DNA of 64,000 bases from Flagellimonas maritima (GCF_003269425.1 NZ_CP030104.1:1173501-1237500); one strand, 5' to 3'. Positions 55,212 through 64,000 are shown, counted from the stretch's first letter. The notes: generated from the letters alone by a model not told the origin. Translations and numbers: made by a program.

Positions 55212-56350
55212 TTCTTTTTGACGGCAGCACAACCTGCCATTGTTGTAATCTTGATTGCTTCCGTAGGTGGCAAATCTTTATTTCTTCTCACCAATTCCTG
55301 AACTACGTTTCGTGTAAGCTCTTCAAATGCCGCTTCTGTTGGAGTAGCAGTCTGTAATGCTGCCGGTCTTCCTATATCACCTGCCTCACGAATGCTTTGT
55401 ACTATCGGAATCTCCCCAAGAAAAGGAGTGTCCAAGTCTTGCGCCAAGTTTTTGGCGCCATCTTTTCCAAAGATATGGTATTTGTTGTTAGGCAGCTCTT
55501 CTGGAGTAAAATAGGCCATATTCTCAACAATTCCCAGAACGGGAACGCTTATAGCCTCTTGTTGAAACATAGCGACTCCCTTACGCGCATCTGCCAGAGC
55601 AATTTCTTGTGGCGTGCTCACTACGACAGCTCCTGTAACTGGCAACGATTGCATGATGCTCAAATGGATATCCCCCGTTCCGGGAGGCAAATCCAATAAA
55701 AGAAAATCGAGTTCTCCCCAGTGAGCGTCAAAAATCATTTGGTTCAGTGCCTTGGAGGCCATAGGTCCCCTCCAAATTACCGCTTGGTTGGGCTGCGTAA
55801 AAAATCCGATGGAAAGTAACTTAACGCCGTAATTTTCTACGGGTTTCATTTTTGCCTTTCCGTCTATATTCACGGACAAAGGTTTTTCCAAAGCAACATC
55901 GAACATAATAGGCATGGAAGGGCCGTAGATATCAGTGTCCAATAATCCAACCTTAAAACCCATTTTTGCCAATGTAACAGCTAAGTTTGCCGTTACGGTA
56001 GATTTGCCCACTCCACCTTTTCCAGAGGCGACAGCAATAATATTTTGTATACCGGGAATTGGATTCCCCTTGATCTGGTTTACTTTTGGTTTTGAAGGGG
56101 CATCAACTTTTAAGTTGATTTTAATCTTTGCTTTTTGATAGACTTCTTGATGGATAATTTTTAAAATCTCTAACTCCGTTTTCTTTCTTGCTTGAAGGCT
56201 TGGGTTTTTTATGGTCACATCCACCTCCACTTCATCACCAAATACCTGTACATTGGATACCGCTCCACTTTCAACGATATTCTGCCCTTCACCGGGTGCG
56301 GATATGTTTTCCAATGCCTTTAAAATGTCTGCTTTGTTCAACTTCATCAA
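55208..56350 (-). CDS. Mrp/NBP35-family Fe-S cluster carrier ATPase
   Basis: Cytoplasmic P-loop ATPase of 380 residues that carries Fe-S clusters. An N-terminal MIP18/DUF59 domain (about 1-90) is followed by the deviant Walker A VASGKGGVGKSTVTANLA near 110, the switch segment LLDTDIYGPSMP, LDLPPGTGDIHLS near 212 and the ENMAYF motif near 260. A usual CxxC for the bridging cluster is not obvious around FTPEELPN, where it would be expected. Two ATG codons lie in tandem (56350 and 56347). It is coupled to nifU by a 4-base overlap. Confidence 0.92.
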   Translation of the reverse strand: MMKLNKADILKALENISAPGEGQNIVESGAVSNVQVFGDEVEVDVTIKNPSLQARKKTELEILKIIHQEVYQKAKIKINLKVDAPSKPKVNQIKGNPIPGIQNIIAVASGKGGVGKSTVTANLAVTLAKMGFKVGLLDTDIYGPSMPIMFDVALEKPLSVNIDGKAKMKPVENYGVKLLSIGFFTQPNQAVIWRGPMASKALNQMIFDAHWGELDFLLLDLPPGTGDIHLSIMQSLPVTGAVVVSTPQEIALADARKGVAMFQQEAISVPVLGIVENMAYFTPEELPNNKYHIFGKDGAKNLAQDLDTPFLGEIPIVQSIREAGDIGRPAALQTATPTEAAFEELTRNVVQELVRRNKDLPPTEAIKITTMAGCAAVKKK

Positions 56351-56515
56351 TCCTATTTTTGTTTGCAGTCGTTTAAACCGATTCTAAATTACAAAGATAC
56401 GGTTTGGGGATTATATGAAGAAGTCTGTAGATTGAAAATGAAGATGGTACGATAGATAAATAATTTTAAGGGGAATTACCTTTTTGTTGCACAAATGGTA
56501 TAAATTGAAATTGAT

Positions 56516-56851
56516 TTATAATTCGGCATCGAGTTCCTTTCCAGGGTCCCAAAAGTGTTTTTGAAAATCAATTATCTGATTATCCACAACTTCTATGCCT
56601 TCATTTTCCAAAAGCTGTTGCATTAAATTGGTTCCATCAAAATGATGTTTCCCAGTGAGTACACCTACCCTATTTACAACTCGGTGTGCTGGCACTTCCT
56701 TGGCCAATGAATTGTTCATGGCCCAACCGACCATGCGGGCACTACGAGCAGCTCCCAAATACTTTGCAATTGCTCCGTAGGAGGTTATTCTACCGTAAGG
56801 AATTAATTTAGCAACCTCGTAGACTTTATCGAAAAAGTTTTTATCCTCCAT
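56516..56851 (-). CDS. Alkyltransferase-like protein (MGMT family, no active Cys)
   Basis: A 111-residue protein of the alkyltransferase-like (ATL) group. VYEVAKLIPYGRITSYGAIA and ARSARMVGWAMNNS are the helix-turn-helix and base-flipping helix of the MGMT fold. The active-site motif PCHRV of true methyltransferases reads PAHRV here, so methyl transfer is not possible. ATL proteins bind O6-alkylguanine and hand it to nucleotide excision repair. The ATG follows directly on the LysE gene stop on the same strand. The 165 bases after its start (56351-56515 lies downstream of its stop) hold no visible gene. Confidence 0.92.
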   Translation of the reverse strand: MEDKNFFDKVYEVAKLIPYGRITSYGAIAKYLGAARSARMVGWAMNNSLAKEVPAHRVVNRVGVLTGKHHFDGTNLMQQLLENEGIEVVDNQIIDFQKHFWDPGKELDAEL

Positions 56852-57481
56852 CTATTTATAAAAAATCCGAATTAGTGTAATGACCAAAAGAACCAGCATC
56901 AATGCACTCAATATATAATTTGAATTCTTGGAAAATCGATTTGTCTTGGTTTCCAATTTATTAAAATAGAAAACGTATAGGTATAAAACCGAAAAGGTTC
57001 CCATTCCTGCAGCCATAATGAAAGTAATGATGTCATCTGCCTCAAACTTTATCCATCCTGCTTTGTTCCACATGGCGTTTAAGCCACTATAGTAAGGAAT
57101 CGTCAATAGATTAAGGGCGGCCAATAAAATTCCTTTGAAAAAACTATTCTTTTTACTGACCTTGACTTCTTTTGGCCTATGTTTTTTATTACGTCTTGCC
57201 TTAATGAAAAAGTAGATTGCGAAAAACGCGAATACTGCCAGCGCAATTTTCAGAAGCATGTCTATAACTTCCGGGTTTTTATACAAAAACTTGGAGATTA
57301 ATACGGAAATATATGCCTGTACCATGATCATAGTAGATACACCCAAGCTAAAGATAACTCCATTCAACTTTCCTTTTTCAACACTGGTCTTGGCTGCGTT
57401 CATATTGAGCAGACCAGGAGGCACCGTTGCCATAAATGCTGCGGAAAAAGTTGCAAAGAAAAGGATGAGTACGTGCGTCAT
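56852..57481 (-). CDS. LysE-family amino acid exporter
   Basis: Inner-membrane protein of 209 residues with six predicted helices. The N-terminal segment AAFMATVPPGLLNMNAAKTSVEKGKLNG corresponds to the PGP-type motif region of LysE/RhtB exporters, here TVPPGLLNMNAAK. A basic loop near residues 95-112 separates the two halves. The substrate is unknown. It adjoins the alkyltransferase-like gene with no gap and lies 3 bases after trmB, so trmB, this gene and the ATL gene probably share a transcript. Confidence 0.87.
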   Translation of the reverse strand: MTHVLILFFATFSAAFMATVPPGLLNMNAAKTSVEKGKLNGVIFSLGVSTMIMVQAYISVLISKFLYKNPEVIDMLLKIALAVFAFFAIYFFIKARRNKKHRPKEVKVSKKNSFFKGILLAALNLLTIPYYSGLNAMWNKAGWIKFEADDIITFIMAAGMGTFSVLYLYVFYFNKLETKTNRFSKNSNYILSALMLVLLVITLIRIFYK

Positions 57482-57484
57482 TGG

Positions 57485-58153
57485 CTAGTTTATCCTAAAT
57501 TGGATATATGTTATGGGCTTTCCCTTTTCAAGATACTGATTTTCGTAAAAAGTCTGTATTTCCAAAACTTCTTTGGGGCTTCCCTCATTTTTGTAAACAT
57601 CATGGTTGGAATATATAATCTCATGTCCTTGACCTTGCAAAAGACCCAGCGTATATCCATGCATGAACTCACTATCGGTTTTTAAGTTTACCGTACCCCC
57701 AGCTTTCAAAATAGCTTGGTATTTTTTTAAAAACCCAGGATTGGTCATACGGTGTTTGGTCCTTTTGTATTTGATTTGAGGGTCTGGAAAGGTAATCCAA
57801 ATTTCGGCAATTTCATCTGGGCCAAAAAGATGATCTACCAGTTCAATTTGAGCACGAAGAAATGCCACATTGTTCAATCCCGTTTCTAGAGCAGATTTGG
57901 CTCCTTTCCAAAATCGTGCACCTTTGATATCGACTCCAATGTAGTTTTTATCTGGGCTCCGTTTTGCAAGTCCGACCGTGTACTCTCCTTTTCCACAGCC
58001 CAGTTCCAACACTATTGGGTTTTCGTTCTTAAAGAAAGAGGCCCAATTTCCCTTTAAACGGAAGGCGTCCAAAATTTCATTCCGTGTAGGCTGAATGACA
58101 TTTGAAAAGCTCTCGTTTTCCCTAAATCGCTTTAATTTATTTTTGCTTCCCAA
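57485..58153 (-). CDS. trmB: tRNA (guanine-N7-)-methyltransferase
   Basis: Methylates G46 in the variable loop of tRNAs with S-adenosylmethionine. The 222 residues have the SAM-binding motif VLELGCGKGEYTVGLA near 47, YIGVDIKGARFWKGA near 72, the TrmB signature WITFPDPQIKYKRTKHR near 118 and LKTDSEFMHGYTL near 155. Length and motifs are standard. It is the first gene of a compact minus-strand group with the LysE and ATL genes. Confidence 0.95.
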   Translation of the reverse strand: MGSKNKLKRFRENESFSNVIQPTRNEILDAFRLKGNWASFFKNENPIVLELGCGKGEYTVGLAKRSPDKNYIGVDIKGARFWKGAKSALETGLNNVAFLRAQIELVDHLFGPDEIAEIWITFPDPQIKYKRTKHRMTNPGFLKKYQAILKAGGTVNLKTDSEFMHGYTLGLLQGQGHEIIYSNHDVYKNEGSPKEVLEIQTFYENQYLEKGKPITYIQFRIN

Positions 58154-58240
58154 TTTCAGTTTATGTTATTGACCAAAATATAATGTTTTGGCAAAACTAA
58201 GGAAATCCAAAAGCAATATGGATTTTGTTGTTTTGTTGTT

Positions 58241-59353
58241 ATGAAGAATCCCAAAAGGATATTGGTAGCCCCATTGAATTGGGGACTTGGGCATGCCACT
58301 AGATGTATTCCTATAATAAATGCACTTTTGGAACATGGTCATCAGCCATATATTGCTTCGGACGGGGTTGCGCTTGCTCTATTACAAAAAGAATTTCCGA
58401 ATCTACCTTATTTTGAATTGCCTCCTTATAAAATCACTTATGCCGAAAAGGGAAAGAACTTCAAACTTAAAATGGTATGGGATTCCCCAAAAATACTAAA
58501 GGCAATATCAAAGGAAAAAAAAGCAATCAAAAAACTTGTGAACGAACACCAATTGGAAGGGATAATCTCTGATAATAGGCTTGGTGCATACTATAAAAAA
58601 GTTCCCAGTGTCTTTATAACGCATCAACTTAATGTACTTTCTGGCAATACAACTTGGATGAGCTCCAAAGCACATCAAAAAATAATCAAAAAATTCGATG
58701 CTTGTTGGATACCGGACGTGAAGGGAAAACCTAATTTGACGGGTAAATTGGGACATTTAAAAAAAACAAAAATCAGTATAGATTATATAGGGCCTTTAAG
58801 CAGGTTGGAAAAATCAAGCGTTGGGAAATTATATGATTTAATGGTCTTGCTTTCTGGTCCAGAACCACAAAGAACATTTTTAGAGGTTAAACTTTTGGCG
58901 GAACTTGAAGATTTTGAGGGCAATATCATTTTTGTAAAGGGAAAAATAGATGAGGGGCAGACCGTAGAGAAAATAATGCGTACTAAAGGTACTAGTACCA
59001 TTTACAACTTTATGCAATCAAAAGAATTGGAAGATGTATTGAACAAAAGTGCCAAAGTGCTTTGCCGCTCTGGGTATACAACGGTAATGGATTTGGCCAA
59101 ACTAGAAAAAAAAGCTTTTTTTATTCCTACTCCAGGACAATATGAACAGGAATATTTGGCAAGGCGTATGGAAAAACAGCAGTTGGTTCCATACTCGAAT
59201 CAAGAATACTTTAAACTTGATGATTTAAAGCGCATGGATGATTTTAAGGGTCTTACCTGCTTTGAATACGAATCGGATTACTCCAATTTGTTCGCAGTTT
59301 TTTCTAGGGTAAATGAAAATTCAGAACCTACGTCTTCTTCACTTTCCACGTAG
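58241..59353 (+). CDS. MurG/UGT-like glycosyltransferase (GT-B fold)
   Basis: A 370-residue cytoplasmic glycosyltransferase of the MurG/UGT-like GT-B fold. ILVAPLNWGLGHATRCIPII near the start is the acceptor-side Gly-rich loop. The donor-side motif is CRSGYTTVMDLAKLEKKAFFIPTPGQ near 285-310, here read as CRSGYTTVMDLA and FIPTPGQYEQEYLA. It probably uses a UDP-sugar to build a glycolipid or envelope glycan; the acceptor is unknown. The last 76 bases overlap the end of the convergent histidine kinase gene, an unusually long convergent overlap. Confidence 0.85.
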   Translation: MKNPKRILVAPLNWGLGHATRCIPIINALLEHGHQPYIASDGVALALLQKEFPNLPYFELPPYKITYAEKGKNFKLKMVWDSPKILKAISKEKKAIKKLVNEHQLEGIISDNRLGAYYKKVPSVFITHQLNVLSGNTTWMSSKAHQKIIKKFDACWIPDVKGKPNLTGKLGHLKKTKISIDYIGPLSRLEKSSVGKLYDLMVLLSGPEPQRTFLEVKLLAELEDFEGNIIFVKGKIDEGQTVEKIMRTKGTSTIYNFMQSKELEDVLNKSAKVLCRSGYTTVMDLAKLEKKAFFIPTPGQYEQEYLARRMEKQQLVPYSNQEYFKLDDLKRMDDFKGLTCFEYESDYSNLFAVFSRVNENSEPTSSSLST

Positions 59354-60333
59354 ATTTTCTCATCGTGCGCTTCAATGATATGCTTTACTATGGACAACCC
59401 CAGCCCTGAACCTCCTTGTGTTCGACTACCGCTCTGGTCAACTCTATAGAAACGTTCAAATAATCTGGAAATATGTTGCTTGGGAATTCCCTCGCCATTA
59501 TCCGTCACCCTTACTATTACTTTATTTTTGATGAGATCTTCTACACTTACTTCGGTAGTGCCTTTGGGATGCCCATATTTTATTGAATTTACCAGAAGGT
59601 TACTTATAACTTGCTGAATTTTTTCCCTATCTGCATTTACATATATGGGATTGGGATACTCCATATCAAAAGTCAACGTAATATCGTTTTCTGTTGCTTT
59701 CATTTCTAGGAGGTCAAATACATTCTGAACAAGTTCGATGATATCAAAATTGCTTCGGTCCAATTTTAACCCTCCAACTTCCAACTTGGTGATCAGGTCC
59801 AAATCCCTTACTATATAAATCAAACGCTCTACTCCTTTATTGGCCCGGGTTAAATACTTTTCCCGAATTTTCTTGTCGTTCATGGCACCGTCCAACAAGG
59901 TAAGAATATAGCCCTGTACAGTAAACAGGGGTGTTTTTAGCTCATGTGACACGTTGCCTAAAAAATCTTTTCTGTATTCTTCTCGGATTTTAAGGGTATC
60001 TATCTCAATTTTTTTGTCCTCAGCAAATTTTTCGATTTCCTGGGTCAAGGTTTTCATGTCCGTAGTTATGGGTTTGGACGAAAACGTGGTAGATTCCAGC
60101 AGCGAGACATCATCATATATTTTTTTTACGCGCCTGTAGATAAAACGTTCAACCCTTATTTGAATAACGGCAAATGAAATTAAAAGGCAAAAAAGTGAAA
60201 ATACTAGTATGAACAAGAAGTCTAATTGTTCTTTAAAAAATAGAACCATTAAAAGTGTCCCGGTAAGGATAATCGTTATTAAGAAAGATGATCTTAAGGC
60301 GAACTTATACGATTTCCTTAATTTAATAGCCAT
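59278..60333 (-). CDS. Sensor histidine kinase, PhoR-like
   Basis: Membrane histidine kinase of 351 residues. Two N-terminal membrane helices (about 12-32 and 38-58) have almost no periplasmic loop between them. The dimerisation domain carries the phospho-acceptor His130 in FLGNVSHELKTPLFTVQ. The ATPase domain has NLLVNSIKYG (N box), RVTDNGEGIPK (G1), FERFYRVD (F box) and GGSGLGLSIVKHI (G2). The short sensing part is typical of PhoR of Bacteroidota. It overlaps the response regulator by one base. Phosphate sensing is inferred from the family pairing and from the Pho-box-like repeats upstream. Confidence 0.9.
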   Translation of the reverse strand: MAIKLRKSYKFALRSSFLITIILTGTLLMVLFFKEQLDFLFILVFSLFCLLISFAVIQIRVERFIYRRVKKIYDDVSLLESTTFSSKPITTDMKTLTQEIEKFAEDKKIEIDTLKIREEYRKDFLGNVSHELKTPLFTVQGYILTLLDGAMNDKKIREKYLTRANKGVERLIYIVRDLDLITKLEVGGLKLDRSNFDIIELVQNVFDLLEMKATENDITLTFDMEYPNPIYVNADREKIQQVISNLLVNSIKYGHPKGTTEVSVEDLIKNKVIVRVTDNGEGIPKQHISRLFERFYRVDQSGSRTQGGSGLGLSIVKHIIEAHDEKIYVESEEDVGSEFSFTLEKTANKLE

Positions 60334-61019
60334 TACAGTACAAACTTATACCCCACGCCTTTTACGGTTTTAAAGTGGTGGTCCCCTATTTTCTCACGAA
60401 GTTTTCTGATATGAACATCTATGGTCCTGCCGCCTACAACAACTTCATTGCCCCAAACCTTATCCAAGATGACCTCCCGCTTAAATACTTTGCTCGGTTT
60501 GGAGGTCAAAAGTGACAATAATTCAAATTCTTTTCGAGGAAGTACTATCTCTTCACCATTGTTAATGATTTTATATTCCTCTCTATTAATTACAATATTG
60601 CCAACCTTAACAATGTCCTCAACATCTTTTTTATCTTCTTTAAGCCTTCTTAGCAAAGCCTTTACCTTGCTCACCAAAACTTTAGGTTTTATGGGTTTTG
60701 TAATATAATCGTCCGCGCCCGCATCAAAACCGGCAACTTGCGAATAGTCCTCTCCTCTTGCCGTAAGAAATGTGATTATCGTATTCTCGAGTCCTGGCGT
60801 CCCTCTTAGAATCTCGCATGCCTCAATGCCATCCATTTCTGGCATCATAACATCCAAAATAATAAGGTGCGGGCTTTTCTTTTTTGCTTTAGCCACGCCT
60901 TCTACACCGTTTTTGGCAGTGTAGACTTCATAGCCTTCGGAAGATAGGTTATAGCTTACGATCTCAAGAATATCGGGCTCATCATCAACCAGTAAAATTT
61001 TAATATCCTTTGTTTTCAT
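60333..61019 (-). CDS. OmpR/PhoB-family response regulator
   Basis: A 228-residue transcription factor. The receiver domain has the acidic pair in LLVDDEPDILE, the phospho-acceptor Asp56 in LIILDVMMPEMDG and Lys in ITKPIKPK. The winged-helix domain (about 130-228) ends with VVGGRTIDVHIRKLREKIG and VKGVGYKF, the OmpR/PhoB recognition helix and wing. Its partner kinase follows with a one-base overlap. Upstream, in the 190 bases shared with a divergent TonB receptor gene, are TAACAT repeats phased at 11 bp, the spacing of PhoB-type sites. Confidence 0.93.
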   Translation of the reverse strand: MKTKDIKILLVDDEPDILEIVSYNLSSEGYEVYTAKNGVEGVAKAKKKSPHLIILDVMMPEMDGIEACEILRGTPGLENTIITFLTARGEDYSQVAGFDAGADDYITKPIKPKVLVSKVKALLRRLKEDKKDVEDIVKVGNIVINREEYKIINNGEEIVLPRKEFELLSLLTSKPSKVFKREVILDKVWGNEVVVGGRTIDVHIRKLREKIGDHHFKTVKGVGYKFVL

Positions 61020-61102
61020 GGCGTGGTATTTTTTTATGTTGATCGCCCAAATGTAAATATAATACTATAACGGCTTTAATGCTTAACATTCATTTAATGT
61101 CA

Positions 61103-61152
61103 TAACATTATTGTAACAGTTTTCAAATAAACTCTTAACATGCACCTAACAT
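61103..61152. promoter_or_regulatory. 11-bp phased TAACAT repeats, PhoB-type binding site candidate
   Basis: TAACAT or TAACAG begins at 61103, 61114, 61136 and 61147, all on the same 11-bp phase, with one missing copy at 61125. Pho boxes are direct repeats of seven conserved bases plus a four-base AT-rich spacer, also 11 bp. A further TTAACAT at 61083 is out of phase. The site lies between the divergent response regulator and TonB receptor genes. Confidence 0.6.
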
Positions 61153-61209
61153 CGCTTTTACAGGGCGTAGCTTTCTTTGCCTGCGAATTCTAATCCATAC
61201 AGAATCTAT

Positions 61210-64000
61210 ATGAAACCTTATTTGATATTCGTCTTTTCCTTTTTCACCTTGGTCAGTATTGCTCAAGAGAACGGCAGTATTGTAGGTAAGTTAACTGATA
61301 AAGAGCTAAATAATGAACCGCTTGCATTTGCAAATGTTCTTATAAAAGGTTCAACTCAGGGAACCACTTCAGATATTGACGGCCTTTTTGAAATTGCAAA
61401 TGTTGAACCAGGTACTTATACGCTAGTCGTTAGTTTTTTAGGGTATGAAACCCTGGAAATTCCCAATGTTGTAGTGGAGGCGGATAAGGTTACGGAAATT
61501 AATGCAGGATTGGGGGCCAGTAGTGTTGGATTGGATGAGGTTGTGGTAACTACTTCGGCCCGGAAAGATTCTGAGGTTGCTCTATTGCTTCAGCAAAAAA
61601 ATGCCTTGGTCATAGAGGAGGCCATTGGAGCTGAAGTGCTAACCAGAAGAGGTATTGGTGATGCAGCTGCCGCTGTGGCACAAATTGCCGGTATCTCAAA
61701 GCAACAAGGGTCAAGCAATGTGTATGTACGGGGCTTGGGTGATCGTTACCAGAACACAACTCTTAATGGACTATCGTTACCTTCAACCAATGTAAATAAA
61801 AAGAACATAGATTTAGACCTATTTGCTTCGGATGTAATTCAAAGTATTGGTGTAAGTAAAGCCTACTCTACAAATTTCTACGGAGATTTTTCGGCCGGTA
61901 ATGTAAATATTGTTTCAAAAGCCCATACAGGCAAGGCATATCTTGGTGTTAATGTTGGTTCTGGTATTAATTCAACAGCAATTGGGGAAGATTTCCTATT
62001 GAACGAAGGTGTAAGTTACTTTGGTCGATATAATAGATATGATAACAATCCATTTGCCATTGTTTTGGGACAACCTGTTGATCCTGTAGATACAAGTTCT
62101 CCAATCAATACAAATTTTGGTCTGGAAGGTGGATTTTCCGTTGATTTAAGCGATGAGTCCAGAATAAGCTTCTTTGGAACTGCATCATTTGCCAATGGCT
62201 GGAGATTTAGACAAGGTGAGGCCAGTGATTTTACAAACACGGTAAATTCCTCTTATCCCAACGTGGATCAATATGTTTATAACGCGACCACAACGGCATT
62301 GGCAAATATCGATTATAAAGTTTCCAACAAGTTTAAATTGCAGTATCGTTCACTTTATATTAACAGTGCCCAAGATCAAACGGAGTTCTTTGGAAGAAAT
62401 GGTGAAGGTACCATTAGGGATGATATCGGAGATGCTGACGAAGGATTTTTTATCTACAACGGTCGTTTCAATCAAGACCAGATATTTGTAAACCAACTTC
62501 TTGGTCAGTTTGCCGATGAAGGTATTGAGGCCAATTGGGGGTTTGGGTATAATAAGGTACTTTCCGACGAACCTGACCGTAAACGTTTTACTCTACAAAA
62601 TTATCAATTTGCCCTAGACAATGATCCAAATACGAATCCTATATTTTTTGATAACGTAGCATTCGACAATCAAAGATTTTTTCAGGAAATAGAGGATGAT
62701 GAGTTTAATGGATTTATCAATCTGAAGAAGGAGTTTTCAGAAAACTTTGCTCTAAACATTGGCTATTCTGGAAGACGCAAAGTTCGTAATTTCAACGCAA
62801 TTCGGTATGGGTACGAGTTTACTGATAATGACTTGGAGATTACGGATGTCAACAACTTGAATGAAATATTCAATGTCTCAAATATAGACGTACCGGACGG
62901 AAGCGGTCTTTGGGACCTGGTTACCTTAAATCCCATACCGGGATTAAGTACTGTCAATAGACCAGGATTGCCAGATAGTCAATATTCAGGTGAATTAAAG
63001 GTTTATGCAGGTCACATAAACGCTGAAATTCAACTTCTGGATAAAAAACTATTGTTGGTGCCCGGATTGAGGATAGAGAGTTTTCAGCAAGAAATCACAT
63101 ACGATGTTCAAGGTGATATTATTGAACCAGGAATATTAACAACTGTAGACTCCTATGATAATCTATATTTACCTAGTTTAAATGCGCGGTATGCTCTCAA
63201 CGAAGATATGAATCTACGGGGTTCATTCAGTATTACAGCATCATTCCCTGAATTTAAAGAGGTAGCCCCTTTTGTCTATGAGGATGTTGTTATCCGTTAT
63301 GGTGGAAATCCAGATCTTCTTGGTGGTGTAGATGGAACAGGGCCTAATTATTCAGAGATATTCAACTATGATTTAAAATATGAGTGGTTTTTAACCCCTA
63401 GGGAAATCATTTCTTTAGGAGTTTTCTTTAAGCAAATCAACGATCCAGTAAACAGGGTTACCGCCCGAGACGCCACTGGAGATCAACGCTACTTTAGAAC
63501 AGGGGACCAAGCGGACGTTTTTGGTGTCGAGTTGGAATTTCGAAAAAATATTTTAAAAAACATTGAAGATGAACCCCTATTAAATCTAGGGTTCAATCTA
63601 GCATGGACCGATACCAAACAAGACCTCCGATCAATAGGCGGGACATTTACGACAAGTTTTAACAGAACTGAGAGCGAATTAGAAGGTGCTTCGGATATTA
63701 TTTTTAATACGGATCTTAGTTTCACCCCTACAATAGGAAATTTTAAACCTAAAGCAACGCTTGTAGGCTCCTATTTTTCAGATAGAATATTTGCTTTGGG
63801 TGCGGGAACTGTTGGAGATATTATAGAGGAATCCGTTACTACTCTCAATCTTGTAATCATAAATCCGATCACCAAAAACTTTGAGTTGGGGTTAACCGCT
63901 AGAAACCTGCTCAATCCAGATATAACACTTTCACAAACAGACCAAATTGGAAACCGACTAATCATCACTGAATTTAGAGATGGTATTGACGTAGGTTTAT
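61210..64000 (+). CDS. TonB-dependent outer membrane receptor, C-terminus beyond the window
   Basis: An uninterrupted frame of 930 codons starts at the ATG at 61210 and runs off the right edge. It begins with a signal peptide (cleavage near SIAQENG, about residue 21). A carboxypeptidase-regulatory-like domain follows (GSIVGKLTDK to about 105, with TSDIDGLFEI). The plug has GLDEVVVTTSARK near 115, IAGISKQQGSSNVYVRGLGD near 155-175 and NGLSLPSTN. The rest is beta-barrel (for example GFNLAWTDTKQ, NLLNPDI near the edge). It is divergent from the phoBR-type genes with 11-bp phased repeats between. Uptake of a phosphorus source is a reasonable inference, not shown. It is not a SusC: no SusD is visible and the SusC plug motif is absent. 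Confidence 0.92.
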   Translation, partial: MKPYLIFVFSFFTLVSIAQENGSIVGKLTDKELNNEPLAFANVLIKGSTQGTTSDIDGLFEIANVEPGTYTLVVSFLGYETLEIPNVVVEADKVTEINAGLGASSVGLDEVVVTTSARKDSEVALLLQQKNALVIEEAIGAEVLTRRGIGDAAAAVAQIAGISKQQGSSNVYVRGLGDRYQNTTLNGLSLPSTNVNKKNIDLDLFASDVIQSIGVSKAYSTNFYGDFSAGNVNIVSKAHTGKAYLGVNVGSGINSTAIGEDFLLNEGVSYFGRYNRYDNNPFAIVLGQPVDPVDTSSPINTNFGLEGGFSVDLSDESRISFFGTASFANGWRFRQGEASDFTNTVNSSYPNVDQYVYNATTTALANIDYKVSNKFKLQYRSLYINSAQDQTEFFGRNGEGTIRDDIGDADEGFFIYNGRFNQDQIFVNQLLGQFADEGIEANWGFGYNKVLSDEPDRKRFTLQNYQFALDNDPNTNPIFFDNVAFDNQRFFQEIEDDEFNGFINLKKEFSENFALNIGYSGRRKVRNFNAIRYGYEFTDNDLEITDVNNLNEIFNVSNIDVPDGSGLWDLVTLNPIPGLSTVNRPGLPDSQYSGELKVYAGHINAEIQLLDKKLLLVPGLRIESFQQEITYDVQGDIIEPGILTTVDSYDNLYLPSLNARYALNEDMNLRGSFSITASFPEFKEVAPFVYEDVVIRYGGNPDLLGGVDGTGPNYSEIFNYDLKYEWFLTPREIISLGVFFKQINDPVNRVTARDATGDQRYFRTGDQADVFGVELEFRKNILKNIEDEPLLNLGFNLAWTDTKQDLRSIGGTFTTSFNRTESELEGASDIIFNTDLSFTPTIGNFKPKATLVGSYFSDRIFALGAGTVGDIIEESVTTLNLVIINPITKNFELGLTARNLLNPDITLSQTDQIGNRLIITEFRDGIDVGL

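Overview
The window looks like chromosome of a marine-type member of the Flavobacteriaceae (Bacteroidota). It is AT-rich, has almost no Shine-Dalgarno sequences, and carries a SusC/SusD pair, large CRTAC1-like VCBS/ASPIC lipoproteins, LacI-controlled glycan genes and several perfect copies of the Bacteroidota -7 promoter box TAnnTTTG. No rRNA, tRNA, transposase, integrase or CRISPR array was found. The genus cannot be told from the sequence alone.

Layout. 1-5.2 kb: glycerol genes (glpK, glpF), an HI0933-like flavoprotein, a glycerophosphodiesterase and a small membrane protein. 5.2-15.4 kb: a reduced alpha-glucan locus with a GH13 amylase, a GH65 phosphorylase and a LacI regulator on the minus strand, and divergent susC-susD. 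15.6-38.6 kb: three VCBS/ASPIC lipoproteins of about 1,100 residues surround a compact sulfonate module at 18.9-27.1 kb, followed by a second sodium symporter, a vanadium-haloperoxidase-like lipoprotein and two envelope proteins. 38.6-47 kb: a phosphoesterase/kinase-like/beta-barrel fusion, an HD protein with a Pycsar-effector-type membrane domain, a GAF protein and another phosphoesterase. 47-52.9 kb: an Ntn-hydrolase acylase, an ABC exporter, and a NYN-domain gene with a hairpin leader. 53-58.2 kb: ferredoxin, ferredoxin reductase, NifU and Mrp, then an alkyltransferase-like protein, a LysE exporter and trmB. 58.2-64 kb: a glycosyltransferase, a PhoBR-type two-component system and a TonB receptor that runs off the end.

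Main find. A LacI-regulated module combines an FMN reductase, a YdhF/SmoB-like aldo-keto reductase, an SsuD-like FMN monooxygenase, a sodium symporter, a Tat-exported molybdenum sulfite dehydrogenase with its own membrane cytochrome c, and a YeiH/TauZ-type exporter. The same palindrome (AATGTAAACGTTTnCATT) lies before the exporter-regulator pair and between the divergent reductase and catabolic genes, there among perfect -7 boxes. This fits an oxidative sulfoquinovose (sulfo-SMO) pathway. The sulfonate would be cleaved to 6-dehydroglucose and sulfite, the aldehyde reduced to glucose, the sulfite exported and oxidised in the periplasm, and the electrons fed to respiration. No sulfoquinovosidase is present, so the exact substrate is an inference.

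Other points of interest are the three-domain fusion at 38.6-42.4 kb, the hairpin RNA before the NYN gene, 11-bp phased TAACAT repeats next to phoBR, and two different intergenic 7-bp tandem arrays.
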